A DNA stretch of 64,000 nucleotides from Fasciola hepatica (taxonomy: Eukaryota > Platyhelminthes > Trematoda > Plagiorchiida > Fasciolidae), in contig CANUEZ040000014.1 of NCBI GenBank assembly GCA_948099385.1, positions 2,790,001 through 2,854,000 of the forward strand, given 5' to 3'. Positions 1-10,405 of this stretch are shown one piece after another. Numbering within the stretch: position 1 is the stretch's first letter; every line of letters starts with the position of its first letter. Made by a program: the position numbers and the translations under genes. The notes under the pieces were generated by a model. It was not told where the DNA came from. It ran no database searches and saw nothing but the letters and a program-made list of their open reading frames with translations.

Positions 1-500
1 GGCTTTCAACTCAGTTGACCGTCGTCTTTTACTGTAAAAAATGGAGACTTTTGGTGTAGGTGAGCCAGTATATAGATGGCTGGCGGATTTCCTCCCCTAC
101 ATGACATTTTACGTCGAGGTAGGGAAGGGTGTCCCAGTTAGGTGAAAGTCCGCAGTGGTGTGTCTCAGGGATTCGTCCCGGGCCTGATTCTATTCTCGCT
201 GCTTACTAACAACCTGGCATACGCCCTACAATCACTCAGTCTTTTTGGATCATGGTGTGAAAGGTTTTGGATCTGAGGGTAGGGACCACCTGGGCGGAGA
301 TTTGGAAACCGTCCTGGACTAAGCATACAAGTGGGACTTACCGCGGAGCTCTGGAAAGGGCTACTTGTTGCCAAGGCCAAGAGAAGGCCTAACTGTCGCT
401 CATGGCCAAGGGATGCTCACCACAGAAGCAGTCAGTAGGGTTAAAGACCCCGAGATAATTACCATCAGGAACTTTAAATGGTCGGACCAGTGCATTTCTC
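1..500 (+). pseudogene. CR1-type LINE reverse transcriptase fragment, decayed
   Basis: Conceptual translation on the plus strand, across several stops and frame changes, gives the core of a LINE reverse transcriptase. It starts with AFNSVDRRLL (the KAFDSVDHRLL motif), continues with VGEPVYRWLADFLP, then a damaged SGVPQGSVLGPILFSLL block near 150-200. A WDLPRSS-like segment lies near 335-350 and VKDPEIITIRNFKWSDQ near 440-490. This order (RT fingers, SGVPQGS, WDLP, KDLG) is that of CR1-like non-LTR elements. The piece begins before the window and stops near 500, where LTR-like sequence of a BEL relic begins. It cannot code for an active enzyme. Confidence 0.75.
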
Positions 501-660
501 CCAACGGTTATTCCGATCATGAGTAGGGAGTTCATGACCAACGGATCCCCACATCAGCGCAAGATCGCTTGGGTGGTTCCACTGGGCTAAATTACGAAAG
601 TATACCCATATAATTTATGTACAAACGTCGACTGTACGGTCACAACCTCTAGCAACTGTG
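500..660 (-). repeat. Degenerate LTR-like repeat, left copy
   Basis: The stretch from about 503 (AACGGTTATTCCGATCATGAG) to about 660 aligns with 2216-2378 (AACGGCTATTCCAATCTTGAG), with shared blocks TTATGTACA-A-C-TC-ACTGTACGG and TAGCA-CT. The two copies flank a minus-strand BEL/Pao gag relic in direct orientation, so they are best read as parts of its LTRs. The stretch 661-860 has no recognisable content; it contains TGTAACTGCC at 811, possibly the far end of the LTR. Confidence 0.45.
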
Positions 661-879
661 GAATGATCTGAGGCTTTGGTTTGGTTTGGCCCAGGAGAGG
701 TCTTTTTGTATGGCCTACCCGAGGTGGGGTCCCTGGAAATTCTGTGCTCCTCTTTTATGTGCCGGAGGAGTACGGAATACTGGGGACAGTGTTCTTCCGT
801 CTAAGGGATCGGTGTAACTGCCAGATTGGAGGCCGCCGTTTTGTTGTTCTTTTAATTTAAGTGTTGGTGCAGTTGATGC

Positions 880-2160
880 ACTTAATAGGCCTTGGCTTAC
901 GGAGTCTGCCCTTTTGTGCCCTTGCAGATCACGCACTTGCTACCCTCGTCGGAAGAGCATTGCCCCTGCTTCTTACGGTGTGTCCCGTGACATCCATCTT
1001 GACTACTACTGGTTTTCATTCAGCACATCGCTTTTCGATGTGGATCGTTGATACAAGCGAGGCAAGCACCCGGTCTCTTAGCCACTTCCTGCCCTTCCTC
1101 CACGTCTACTTTACGGAAGTGAGGACATCCCATATGCGGAGTGCCCCACAAACCTCACATACCGGCAAACTTTCACCTTCGCTAGGTAGTTCGTGTGTGT
1201 TTGCCTATGATTGGCCCTTACATGGTTCTCCGGGACAGTTTTGTGTCGTTGCAGCCCTAGGTAGCCTCCTCGTCTCGAGCACAAGTTGACCGAAACAACT
1301 GTTTGCCATTCTGTTATCATGGTCTATAAACTGCCTCAGGCCCTCAAACACAGCTTCTCGCCAAAATCTACTGATCTCCTAGGCTCCCTCTGCCCATCTA
1401 CTCCGTAGTTCCATGGGTAAACTGCGCACCATGGTCTCCAATGTGTGAAGTACGCTCAGGTCCGATCGACAATCTGGGTGATTCATAGCCACGCTGCAGT
1501 TCAGCGTTTTTACCACCTGACTGACTAGAGAACCTGACTCGCCTTTGGAATGTCTTGCACCTGATGTTACACCAAAGATCAAGTTTAGAGCGGCCTCAAA
1601 TGGTAGCCCTAACAGATCCTTCAAGATTTCACGTTCTCCAAAGTAACTCTCTTAGAGATCCAGCTTTTCCACGACAGTAATATAGCAGATACAATAATTT
1701 CCGCCCTGGGTCAGATACTCTCCCTTCTACAAAGTTATCGTATCGTTTATTGAATCTGCTGTACTGTTAAGCGCTCCCATGAAATGCGGACAGTTCCACT
1801 GTTGTAAGTGAATTGCGCATGTTTCGTCGGCACAAATTGGTTTCGATCGTTCCATGGAATTGCTCGGCTGAAATGCAGCACGCTCCGCGGTTTCCAAGAC
1901 CACCTCTCGCTCCCGTCTTTGAACCTGTTCTTTCCTGGCCGACTCAGCCTCTTCCCTAGCTTGTCTAAACCGGTTTTCTGATTCCGCTGTTCGCAATCTA
2001 TAAATTTCATCAAGTTTCAATTTTAAATCGTTGGCTGAAAGACATGAGGTTGCCCTGTTAGGACTAGTAGACTTATAACTTCTGATGAATACCCATCTCC
2101 GAAAAAATACCCCAGGGAATTACCGGTTTACTTCCTGTCCAGCTTATGTTTGCTTTTGTT
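880..2160 (-). pseudogene. BEL/Pao Gag relic with zinc-knuckle remnant
   Basis: Read on the minus strand from about 2020 down, the sequence gives a charged, coiled-coil-like N-terminal part (MKLDEIYRLRTAESENRF). Around 1730-1680 it gives FVEGRVSDPGRKLLYLLYYC, which matches FVENKVNDPGQRLLYLTHYC of the better BEL copy at 60.4-61.1 kb. A segment at 1624-1379 (KDLLGLPFEAALNLI, then VVKTLNCSVAMNHPDCRSDL) matches KILRDLFGQPFKVARNLIEG and VIKMQNCSIALDHLGYRADL of the same copy. Further down, about 1160-950, a cysteine-rich zinc-knuckle stretch is visible (CEVCGAPHMGCPHFRK, then ACLACINDPHRKAMC). Stops and frame changes break it throughout. Protease, RT and integrase are absent, so this is an internally deleted relic of a family different from the array at 47-64 kb. 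Confidence 0.75.
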
Positions 2161-2213
2161 CTCCTCTTGGCACTTCCGGTGGGTTTGCTCTTGAAGATTT
2201 CAAGTCGAGTACT

Positions 2214-2378
2214 GTAACGGCTATTCCAATCTTGAGTAAAGCGTAGCCCAATTGCCGAATTCCAAAGTTAGGACAAGATCAATTCGCTGATTCTACAGTA
2301 CTGGATTAACAAATTATGCGCATATGAGTTATGTACAGACCTCAACTGTACGGCCACAAAGTTTAGCAGCTAAGGCCA
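2214..2378 (-). repeat. Degenerate LTR-like repeat, right copy
   Basis: This is the direct-repeat partner of 503-660. It starts TGTAACGGCTATTCC at 2214. On the minus strand it would be the 5' LTR of the gag relic at 880-2160. The following 2380-2610 shows nothing I can recognise. Confidence 0.45.
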
Positions 2379-2621
2379 GGGTTCAACAGAGTTCAATGTC
2401 AGGTACCCCCATCAAGGCGGTCCGAGTTCGAATGAAAAATATGCCACGGCACATGAGCAAAATATCAACAAATGTTCAAATATAGTGGTCGAAGCATGCT
2501 GTACTTGTTCGCGGGTCAGTAAGATAAAGATCATAGTCTCATCTATACAAGTATGTGGAAACGGCTGGGGGATTCCAACGCAGGTACGGTGCGGGGAGTG
2601 AGGCTAAGGGGGTTCAGCACA

Positions 2622-4087
2622 TTAGAAGTTCATAAGGCGGAATAGCCTAATGGGAAAGCATAAATTGAGCTCCATACTATGCAGCCGTTGAGGGTCAAGA
2701 CTGAGTAAGATGCTTAGATCCCTGTAACAAAATTGTTCGGCGGATCGGCGTCGCACGAGCTCCAGAGCTATGCGGTCACATTTAGTCGTGTTAGTGGAGG
2801 AAAGTGGGCAGTATTCGGGGAGGGGCCTTGCCTGGGACTTGTAAGTGAGCAGTTTGCAATTGGTAAGCCGAAACGTTCTGAATATGAGACCAGTGATTCT
2901 TCTCCTCTTAGCAATCTGTGGAGGAACATGCTCAGAAAACCTAAAGCTACAGGAGTAGTGAAGATCAACGTCTGGAACTAAAGGGCTGTGTGAAGCTGGT
3001 AGGTCGGGGATAAGCAGGGTTCCGTGGGCCACTTGACATCTGAAGGTTTTGTAGTAGCTCTTAGAGTTTGAGAGGTTCATATTCCATAAATTGCACTAGT
3101 CCTCGAATGGCCTCAGATCACTAGAAGTTTTATCCAGCGTAGTGTCAAGTTCCTGCCGAGGAAACACACAAAAATTCTTAATTTAGTCAGCGAATAAGAA
3201 CGGGATACCATGGTGCAAGATGGGAAATGTATCATTTATGCAAGTGAGAAAAAACCCAAGGACCGTATATGCTGCCCTGTATAACCCCTGCGGTCACCAA
3301 AGCAGGTTGTGAGAATCTACCATCAATGGAAGCCTCTTGATGTAAGCCATGACAAAAGGGGACCGGTAAAGTAATGAGCTTTGAGTTTGGCCGGCAATAA
3401 AGAGTGAGGGACGTGGTCAAACACCTTTTTCGTATCAAGATATACAATGGTGATAGATTTACTGTTGTTGGCGGCCGCCTTTATGGAATTGAAAAAGCGT
3501 TACTGGGAGGCGGTGCATGAACGTGACTTTAGAAAGCCGTGCTGCCCACTATGGATAATGTGATGAGACAACAGGACTTCAGACATCCGCCGTTTGATGA
3601 GGCATTCCTTCATCCGTGAGGCAATCGGAGTGTGTTTGGTGGGGTGGCAGGCTGAGGATTCATATGCTGGCCCCTTCCTATGAATTGGGATGATGATCAC
3701 AATCTCCCACCGTGAGGGGACTATTCCAAACCTGATTGATAGACCGTAGAACTTCAATAGTGGGGCTGCGACATCAGTTCCCCTAAGATGTACGGATGTC
3801 GGTGGAATACCATCGTGGCCAAGGTGTGAGGGCCTCCAAACCAGGGTAAGCTGGTAGGTCACATCTTTTAGAGTTAACTCTAATTCAGATATTACGTGCT
3901 TGGTGACAGGGTCTATGCACGGTGATGAAGTGAGGGGGTCGGTAGTCGCGGATGCAGTAAAGTGGGGGTCAAGCACCTCGGTTATCGCTACCGGGGAGGT
4001 GATATGATTAGAAGGGGGATACCAGCGGGCTTGCGCTGCTTTATGTTCTTCAGTAGACGCGCCAAACTTGAGGAGGTACCATGTCAT
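2622..4087 (-). pseudogene. CR1/Jockey-type LINE reverse transcriptase, broken
   Basis: On the minus strand from 4087 to 3500 a near-continuous frame shows the RT N-terminal part: GHDGIPPTSVHLRG, then APLLKFYGLSIRFGIVPSRW, IVIIIPIHRKG (the VIPIYKKG motif), HTPIASRMKECLIKRRM and HSGQHGFLKSRSC (the QHGFR motif). The part at 3447-3232 carries GRFSQPALVTAGVIQGSIYGP, the SGVPQGSVLGP block with substitutions. The YADD segment is not readable. The C-terminal thumb follows at 3080-2622 (CPLSSTNTTKCDRIALELVRRR, LLSLDPQRLHSMELNLC), comparable to the LEKVQRR...LGL.SLE.RR end of CR1/Jockey proteins. It is the 3' part of the element whose endonuclease lies at 4450-4990. Confidence 0.8.
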
Positions 4088-4449
4088 TGCAATGCGGATA
4101 CTTCCAGTCTTTTGAGCATATCGTCAGTCTCAGTTCTCCTCGCTTCCGGGAGAAATTGGAGCTGCAAGAATGGCGACAAGGTACTATTGGCGTGATTTTA
4201 CTTCTGGAGCTTTAGATACTTGTTTTGCATTCGGGTCATGACCGAACTACGAACTTAGATTGACTTGGCACGAGTTGTAGTGATTGTGGTCAGGAACTTG
4301 GATAAGTTAGAATATAGGAAATCAGTAGCCAGATGAGGGTGGCTTTGCAGTAGGAAATCTTCCCGGTCTAAAGATCGAAGCTTGCGGATATGATTGTCCC
4401 AGCCGACTGCTGAAAACAGATGACTGGGTTGGTGGTACTCATCAAAAGC

Positions 4450-4990
4450 TTATGGAACCGCGAAGGTGCTGGACACTATTCTGTGTTCACTTCCTGGGAA
4501 CATGTCGAGCTTCCTAGCTGACACAACGGATAAACCAATAGTAAACAACATATCAAGGATGTTTCCCCTGGTTGGGACTGTTACTTGTTGGATCCAGAGC
4601 TCTTCGCGTGTGCACGACATGAAATATAATAAGTTGTTTGGGGAAGATAGAGTATTCCAACAAATGCTCGGTGCACTGAAGTCCCCCGCAACCAGTTTGG
4701 AGGAACAGGGCAGCAGTGAAAGGTAGCTGAATGAGCCAGTAATCTTGGAAAGGTCCTTAGTGTCGGAATCAGGTGACCGATGGATAGAACCAACAAGATG
4801 GTGGTAATTATATATAGGAATCGTTAACCACAGAGAATCTTGCATGGCGTTCATACTTGTGTGTGAGATTGGAAATGTCGGCAGAGCTGGTAACCAACTG
4901 GAAAGACTCGATTTGACGGGACGGAATCCGTCAGCGGAGTTTTAGTTACGATGATAATATCTAAGTCGGAGGTCTGAGCGATGCTGCGGA
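4450..4990 (-). pseudogene. LINE apurinic-like endonuclease domain, broken
   Basis: Minus-strand translation gives SDLDIIIVTKTPLTDSVPSN (the TETWL-type motif) near 4980-4900. It continues in the frame 4854-4450 with HHLVGSIHRSPDSD (the YRPP-like strand), LVAGDFSAPSICWNTL (the GDFNAP-x-IDW motif with N to S and D to C changes), RGNILDMLFT (the LDLVLT motif) and GSEHRIVSSTFAVP (the SDH motif with D to E). This is the usual motif order of the EEP-family endonuclease that nicks target DNA in non-LTR elements. It lies directly upstream of the RT at 2622-4087. One stop sits after MAN at about 5010. Mutated catalytic residues make it inactive. Confidence 0.78.
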
Positions 4991-5019
4991 CGGCTTCAGT
5001 TTAGTTCGCCATTGAACAG

Positions 5020-6545
5020 TCAATTATGAGTACGGTTGAGAGAGATGATGCAGGTCTAGGTGGAGATGGTAATGGTGGAGATGATAGGGTGTTTGGTAGT
5101 GATGATGATGGTGGTAATTCCAGTGAAGAACTCGGCAAGGATGGGAGAGGAACTTCAGTTGTTCAAAGGGTTTGACGAGTGGAATCCTGGAGAAGGGTAG
5201 TGTAGAAAGGAGGGGTGGGGAGATGCTGGTTGAGAGAATAATTAGAGTGCGGTGGATATTCTTTGGGAGGGGGGGCCAGCAGGAGAACTTGACCACGGAT
5301 GGATGGCAGCACTAGGCCAAGAGAAGTGGATGAGTCTTGTGGGAGTGGGGAGTCAGGCGAGGAATGGAAGTGATTCCCAGGGGTGACTGGGTAATGTTTG
5401 AGGTGTAGATTGGTTGGTTTGGCGGACAGAAGTGTAGTGGAGCCGTGTTATAGAAGATAGGGTGGATCAAGGTAAGGTGGAAATACAAAGGCAGTTGGCC
5501 GAGGTGGGAAAGTGGGGTTAACAGCCCCACAGGCGGCCGGTAAAATTTAGCTGGACTTAGCCATTTCCTCATAGTTTGCAAGTGCTTTACGTTGAGAGGT
5601 CTTGTTTTACGGCCAACGAAGTGGTAATTTCTGTGGTTGATTCTGTACCGGCGGGCTAATCGGCAATGGCGGCTTGGGTGGTAACCAGATAAATTCCGGT
5701 GGCTAACAAGGGAGCGGAGTGGATGGGCTTCGGGGCCTGGCGGCGTTACCAGGGGTGCCAGCGGTATCAGGATTCAAGCGTGTAGACGAAGGCGGGGAGA
5801 AGGTGCAATGCGTTGCAGGCATGACTGAATAACCAGACATGGAGCTAGTAGAAGGAATAGGGTCGTACAGACTTGTGGGAAAAGTGCGCTCGCGGGTGGA
5901 CGAGTCGGAGGAACCTTCATTAGCCTTGTGGACGCTGGGGAGCCTGTTCTAGTCTAGGGATTTGCTTGGGCTATTCTGGACATTGAGGCCTTTGCCAGGT
6001 GGCTCAGTGCGCGAGGAAACCGGCGTATTCTCTAAATTTACGGCTGCGTTGCAGTTTTCAGTATTTTGCAAAATCGGGTGATGGCCAGTAATAGGTACAC
6101 CTGAGTTTCGGGGTGGATTGCTGGTTGCATTTACACCGGGGTTAGCGTTCTGGGTGCGGCTCTCGTGCGACCCTCTTTGCAGTAGGGTTTTTTCAGAAAA
6201 TACCTTGGCAAACTTGAAGCAAGTTTTGCAACTACTAAAGATTGCCGTCTACTAAGGGCCGTGGCAACAACCTCATTTGTAAACTGGTACAGCAGTGGAC
6301 AGGTAATTCGCTGGGAAGCTTTACAGAGTCTAATACAACGGCACGGTCGTGAGCCAAGTTTGCAAGCACTCAATGCCATACTTTCAGTATCTGGAAGAGG
6401 TATTCCGTCTGGAACGTTAAACGGAGTGGAATTGTTCGCCCTTTTTACCCTTCCGGAAATTTTCGGGGTAATCTTGTCCACAAACTTCGTAGCCGGTGGA
6501 ACGTTGATTGGGGTAGGCGTGCGGCTGGATCAAGCAAGAAGATGA
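5020..6545 (-). pseudogene. Possible LINE ORF1 or 5' region, unrecognised
   Basis: The position, directly 5' of the endonuclease on the same strand, suggests ORF1 plus leader. The most convincing open stretch is 6481-6131 (116 residues, starting MDKITPKISGRVKRANN, rich in Ser, Pro, Arg and Cys). The 5300-5020 part encodes a His/Leu-rich string from GATGATGG-type low complexity and is probably not protein. I see no zinc finger or RRM signature I can defend. The assignment rests on synteny with the ORF1-ORF2 layout of the other LINEs in the window. Confidence 0.35.
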
Positions 6546-7390
6546 CCGATGATAAAATGGACGGAGTTAATTCGAGAGGGCAGAACGCCTAGATTTTTGC
6601 TCCTTTCAGTATATATACCGTATATCCATCTGGGAAAATGAGCAGATTTCCTGTGAGTTTTGGAGTCTAGTGGTCTTGCGGCGGCGGTTGCTGGCAAAAG
6701 TTTGGGTCGGCCGGTAGGAGATATGGGCATACCTATAGGGGTAAAGATTTGGGTGGCCAATCTGATAAGATGGGACAATATGCAGGGGTAAGAGAACTAA
6801 ACGGATGCAGGGGGATAAATCCAGAGTAAAGCCAGTATACGTAAGACTTAGGGGAAGAGAGTTCGTCACGGGGGTTCAAAATCGGCGGGATTAATAATAT
6901 GTTGATAGTTAAGCTTAAAACTGTGGACAGTTTCTGCGAATGATGCTGTTGGAGTGTCTCCAGATGTATTGCGCAAGTCACGAAGAAGGCTGGATAGTCA
7001 GGATGAGCTTTGGCGTAGACTGCTATTACGTAAAGTACGATAGGGAAAAGATTTCCAACGCAGTATCTTGAGGAGATTGATTCAGAAATATTTTCAGACA
7101 AAAATGTCACTGAAATTTTCTGATACATGAAAATCCTGTGGAAGCTCCGATTCTTAGGATTCCCCTGGGTAGCTTAATAAAAGCCGTGCCGGGCGTATTG
7201 TACTTTATGGAGATGATTCCCAACGCGGTGTTTTAGAATCTACTAATGATGATAGACGGAGACTGATGTTTTGCTTTTCGCCCACTTAAGATCCGTTCGG
7301 AGACTACTTTTGCAAGTATCTTTATTCGCCGGGTTACCGCAGAGAATAATGTTCAGAGAAAATCGCTGGATTTCCTCTGGATCGGAAAAG
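6546..7390. other. Unassigned stretch
   Basis: I see no domain, repeat pair or RNA gene here. Minus-strand open frames of 82-131 residues (6530-7128) overlap in different phases and are compositionally unremarkable. It may be the 5' end of the LINE at 2.6-6.5 kb. Confidence 0.3.
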
Positions 7391-7588
7391 GGCCCTATTG
7401 GCTTTAGCTTCAGGAATTATCCTAGGTAGCTTGACAAAAACTACTCCAATAAATGGTGGTAAGCTATGCGATGTAACGCAGGTAGAAAACGTCATAGTAA
7501 CAAGGGGTAATCAAGACGACGAGGAAAGAGTCCTAATGCAACTACTACTCTGGCCGAGACACCTGGCCACCTCACTTAACGTCTCCAA

Positions 7589-7954
7589 CTATTTAGTAGA
7601 CGGATCACGTGGACCCCAACCTGGAAGTCTAACGCGTCCTACTCTGCAAAGTCCACTTGTCGAGGTTTTCATACCTTCTTGCCATATCATGGACTGACAA
7701 CCCGGACCTACCATCAAATCCCTACCTGCCTCACAGAACAGCGTACTTTGAGGAATTCTATCTGCTGCCAGGCGTGACACATGTCCCAACCACCTTAACC
7801 TGGTTAGATCCAACGCTTTATCCAGAGACTGACCTTTGGTTCTCACCACCTTACGTCTAACCTCAGCATTGGTGATACGGTGTGCCCACCATATTCGAGC
7901 AATGCTACGGAGACACCGGTGCAAAATCAGCGACAGTCCTCGCCTATAAGCCAA
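7589..7954 (-). pseudogene. RTE-type LINE C-terminal fragment
   Basis: The minus-strand 121-codon frame reads HRCLRSIARIWWAHRITNAE, then RTKGQSLDKALDLTRLRWLGHVSRLAADRIPQ. This is the conserved C-terminal tail of RTE-clade ORF2 proteins: a CLR-I.-I-W..R-(I/V)-N.E block followed by LRWLGHV.RM. It continues with a degraded Q..TW.-like stretch and ends near 7589. It fits as the missing 3' end of the RTE element at 12.06-15.1 kb, which is cut by the BEL remnant 8433-12058. The stretch 7960-8432 between them has no clear coding match, so that join remains an inference. Confidence 0.72.
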
Positions 7955-8432
7955 TTTGTGACTGAGGGGTCAAGGTCATCTAGACGTGAAAATCAGGTTG
8001 TCCAGTTTTTTTTGGTTATTTCATCATTTAGGCTCGGCTTTGTACCATCTCTAGCGGGAATTTTTATCCACACTGAAGCGTCGTATTTTCAGAGCTGTTA
8101 GCTGTGACACCCCACCGTGAATTAGTAATTGGTTATCGTGAAATAATAGCATAAGCCTTTTCCAGGAAATTTCGGTTCAAACCTACCCAAACTCAACCCT
8201 AGCGGCCCTGTCTACAAAGCACACACTGATTCCTGGCTGGATCAGGTCATTTAAGCACCTACCCGTACCTCGCTGTGAGCTGTTACCTCTCCGGCCTTAT
8301 AGAGTATTCAGTGCTCGGTTGGGCGTTTCTACGGTGAGGCTAAGTCTAGATACTCACAAGAATTCCACAGTTTTTTTCTGACACCAGAAATCTAACGAAA
8401 CTTCTGCTGAAGCCAACTTTGAAATCCGAGCC

Positions 8433-8589
8433 CGTTTGTTCAGTTCTTGTGATCACATAATTGAGGATGTATCTGTTTGGTGTCATTGTTCATTCAATAA
8501 TCTAGTATCGTAGAATATCACGGATAATCGTCTTTTGATTTCGGGATTCGTTGCGAATTTGGCTACGCATTGCTCAAAAGTTTGTTACA
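8433..8589 (+). repeat. BEL/Pao LTR, 3' part only
   Basis: From about 8433 (GTTTGTTCAGTTCTTGTGAT) to TTTGTTACA at 8589 this matches the last about 155 bp of the LTR at 23150-23525, including the block GAATATCACGGATAATCGTC and ...GAATTTGGCTACGCATTGCTC. The first part of the LTR is missing. It is joined directly to integrase coding sequence, which implies a large internal deletion of gag, protease, RT and RNase H. Confidence 0.85.
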
Positions 8590-9763
8590 AATGGTCCAAG
8601 ACGCCCACATCGTGGAGGGACATGCTTGGGAAAGTCACGTAACAAGCGTTATCCGAGGACGTTTTGGGTTGCTGAGAGGAAGGGAGACTGTGAAACGCAA
8701 AATCCGACGTTGTGTACATTGTGGAGGACGAAATGCTGCAGCGGACAGACAACACACGGTCCCGCTGCCAGAGTGCAGAGTGACTCCGTGCTGGTGACCG
8801 TTCAGCGATACCGGGTTGGACTATTTCGAGCCCTTGTGGGTCAAGTGTGAGAAGAGGCTGGAAAAACGATGCGGGTGTATCATGACGTGCATGAAGTCAC
8901 GTGCGGTGCACTTAGAATTTGCACATTCGAAGACAACTAACTCCTTCCTACGAGCCTCGCAGCGCTTTATCAACCGAAGAGGCGTACCGGCCGACATATA
9001 CTGCGACAACGGGTCGAACTTCGTGGACGCTTACCGTGAACTGCAGATTTGGCACAAAAACATGAACAGGGACGAACTGCAGAACTGAGCCGTGGCCTAT
9101 GGTATACGGGGGCACTCCAATCCCCGCACGCCAGTCATTGAGGCGGAGTATGGGAACGCCTGATCCGGTTTACCAGGCGGATATTGCTGTCGATCATTGA
9201 ACAACAGCCGCCCGACAACAAAACTTTGAGCACCTTCATGGTTGAGGTCGAGAAAATTCTGAAAAACCACCCACTGGTTCAAGCAAGCAAGGGCAACCCC
9301 GCCCATCTGGCGCTCACCCCGATTAACTTATCGACGTTATGATCGAACAAGCGTTTCAAAGTGCCAGCAAACCTTCGTGGGAGCCACCTTCACTGACACA
9401 AGCAGGCCCACTATCTTTCCAAAGTGTTTTGGAGGCGATGGCTTTCGGGAGTACCTACCGGCTCTGCAAGCTTGACAGAATTGGCTGGTCGAAGCAAGAC
9501 CGCTCAAGGTTGGGGATGTAGTGATGATCGCAGATGAACACGCGCACTTCAGCACCTGGCCTTTGGGAGTGGTTATGGAAACCATCGGAAGCTCTGACGG
9601 AATGATAAGAATAGTGACTGTAAAGACCGCCAACGGGACGCTAATCCGCGAGGAAGGCTGTACCAGCCTCCTCGAGAGTGGGGACGGAGAAGCCGATAAC
9701 ACAAACCCAGTAGACTATCCCTCATTCGACTTCGAAGTGGTTAAAGGAACCTCCGGTGTGTGA
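8590..9763 (+). pseudogene. BEL/Pao integrase remnant
   Basis: Plus-strand translation begins MVQDAHIVEGHAWESHVTSV, the HHCC zinc-binding part of BEL integrase, with the pair VKRKIRRCVHC (C-x2-C) after it. The frame 8816-9088 carries GLDYFEPLWVKC (first catalytic Asp), CMKSRAVHLEFAHSKTT, then GVPADIYCDNGSNFVDAYREL (second catalytic Asp). A stop interrupts after DELQN at 9086. The third catalytic region (RGGIWERMIR in the best copy) is degraded to IEAEYGNA. The C-terminal part at 9521-9763 (DEHAHFSTWPLGVVMETIGS) is the beta-rich tail conserved in all BEL copies here. Everything upstream of the HHCC motif has been deleted. Confidence 0.85.
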
Positions 9764-9860
9764 GGACATTTGCGGCATACTGGCGCACTGAACTATCCTG
9801 CACCCTGACACATACACAATAATAATGATAATAACAATAATAATAGTGGTATATTTCTCG
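9764..9860 (+). repeat. Start of BEL 3' UTR and an (AAT)n-like microsatellite
   Basis: GAGGACATTTGCGGCATACTG...CCCTGACACATACACA parallels 22548-22600 of the other plus-strand BEL copy. It then breaks into an imperfect AAT/AAC/GAT array at about 9819-9853. The 3' UTR resumes only near 11141, so about 1.3 kb of foreign sequence separates the two parts. Confidence 0.55.
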
Positions 9861-9992
9861 ACCATGGTCAAGACGCACGCGCAGGCGCATGATCATTTTG
9901 TACAACCTTACTCAAAACAATGAACTATAAACAAATTTAAAGAAAGCGAGTCAAAATCGTCAGAAGCAAAATAATATAGCCAGAGTTAGTTT

Positions 9993-10075
9993 TAACCGGC
10001 CGAAGTGGTAACGCTTTGCGCGGCAAATACTGTCTGGGTCGAATCTTGGTTGGGTGGTGGTAGCAGGCAGGAGTG
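9993..10075 (+). repeat. Candidate tRNA-derived SINE head
   Basis: GGCCGAAGTGGTAACGCTTT at about 9999 resembles the D-arm/box A of class II tRNAs (GGCCGAGTGGTTAAGGC). About 35 bp further, GTCTGGGTCGAATCTTGG resembles box B (GGTTCGAATCC) with one base missing. The spacing is suitable for an internal RNA polymerase III promoter. There is no convincing acceptor stem, so this is not a functional tRNA. No second copy is evident in the window, hence low confidence. Confidence 0.35.
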
Positions 10076-10184
10076 CAAAATACGTCGTGAAGATATAGCG
10101 CTAAGAATGTGTTATAAACCAACATAATGCAATCCGTGGATAACGGAGGCCCGTTGGGGTCCTATGAAAGGAATAAGTTATGAA

Positions 10185-10405
10185 CATGAGGAGATGAAAG
10201 AAATGAATGGGAGTACACCGGGGAACCTTGGTGAATATGGGGAGAACGGCTCTATATGAAGACGATGATGGCCCGGAATGACGGATATTCCCGGTCTCAA
10301 TAAACGGAGTGCTTCGTGAAACGGGAGGATATGAACAAACTGTGTGGAAGTGGACTAGGAAACGTTGATGAATGTGGAGGAAACAGCAATCCATATAAAA
10401 GATGA
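10185..10405. repeat. Degenerate tandem pair, about 137-bp period
   Basis: ATGGGAGTACACCGGGGAACCTTGGTGAATATGGGG... at about 10207-10264 resembles GTGGAAGTGGACTAGGAAACGTTGATGAATGTGGAGG... at about 10344-10405, offset by about 137 bp. It could be two monomers of an old satellite. No coding content is supported. Confidence 0.35.

Noticed and set aside
5024..5296. His-rich minus-strand peptide with HHHHHH
   Set aside because: It comes from a GATGATGG-type low-complexity DNA stretch, not from selected coding sequence.
9993..10075. A functional tRNA gene
   Set aside because: No acceptor stem or intact T arm can be formed; only box A- and box B-like segments are present.
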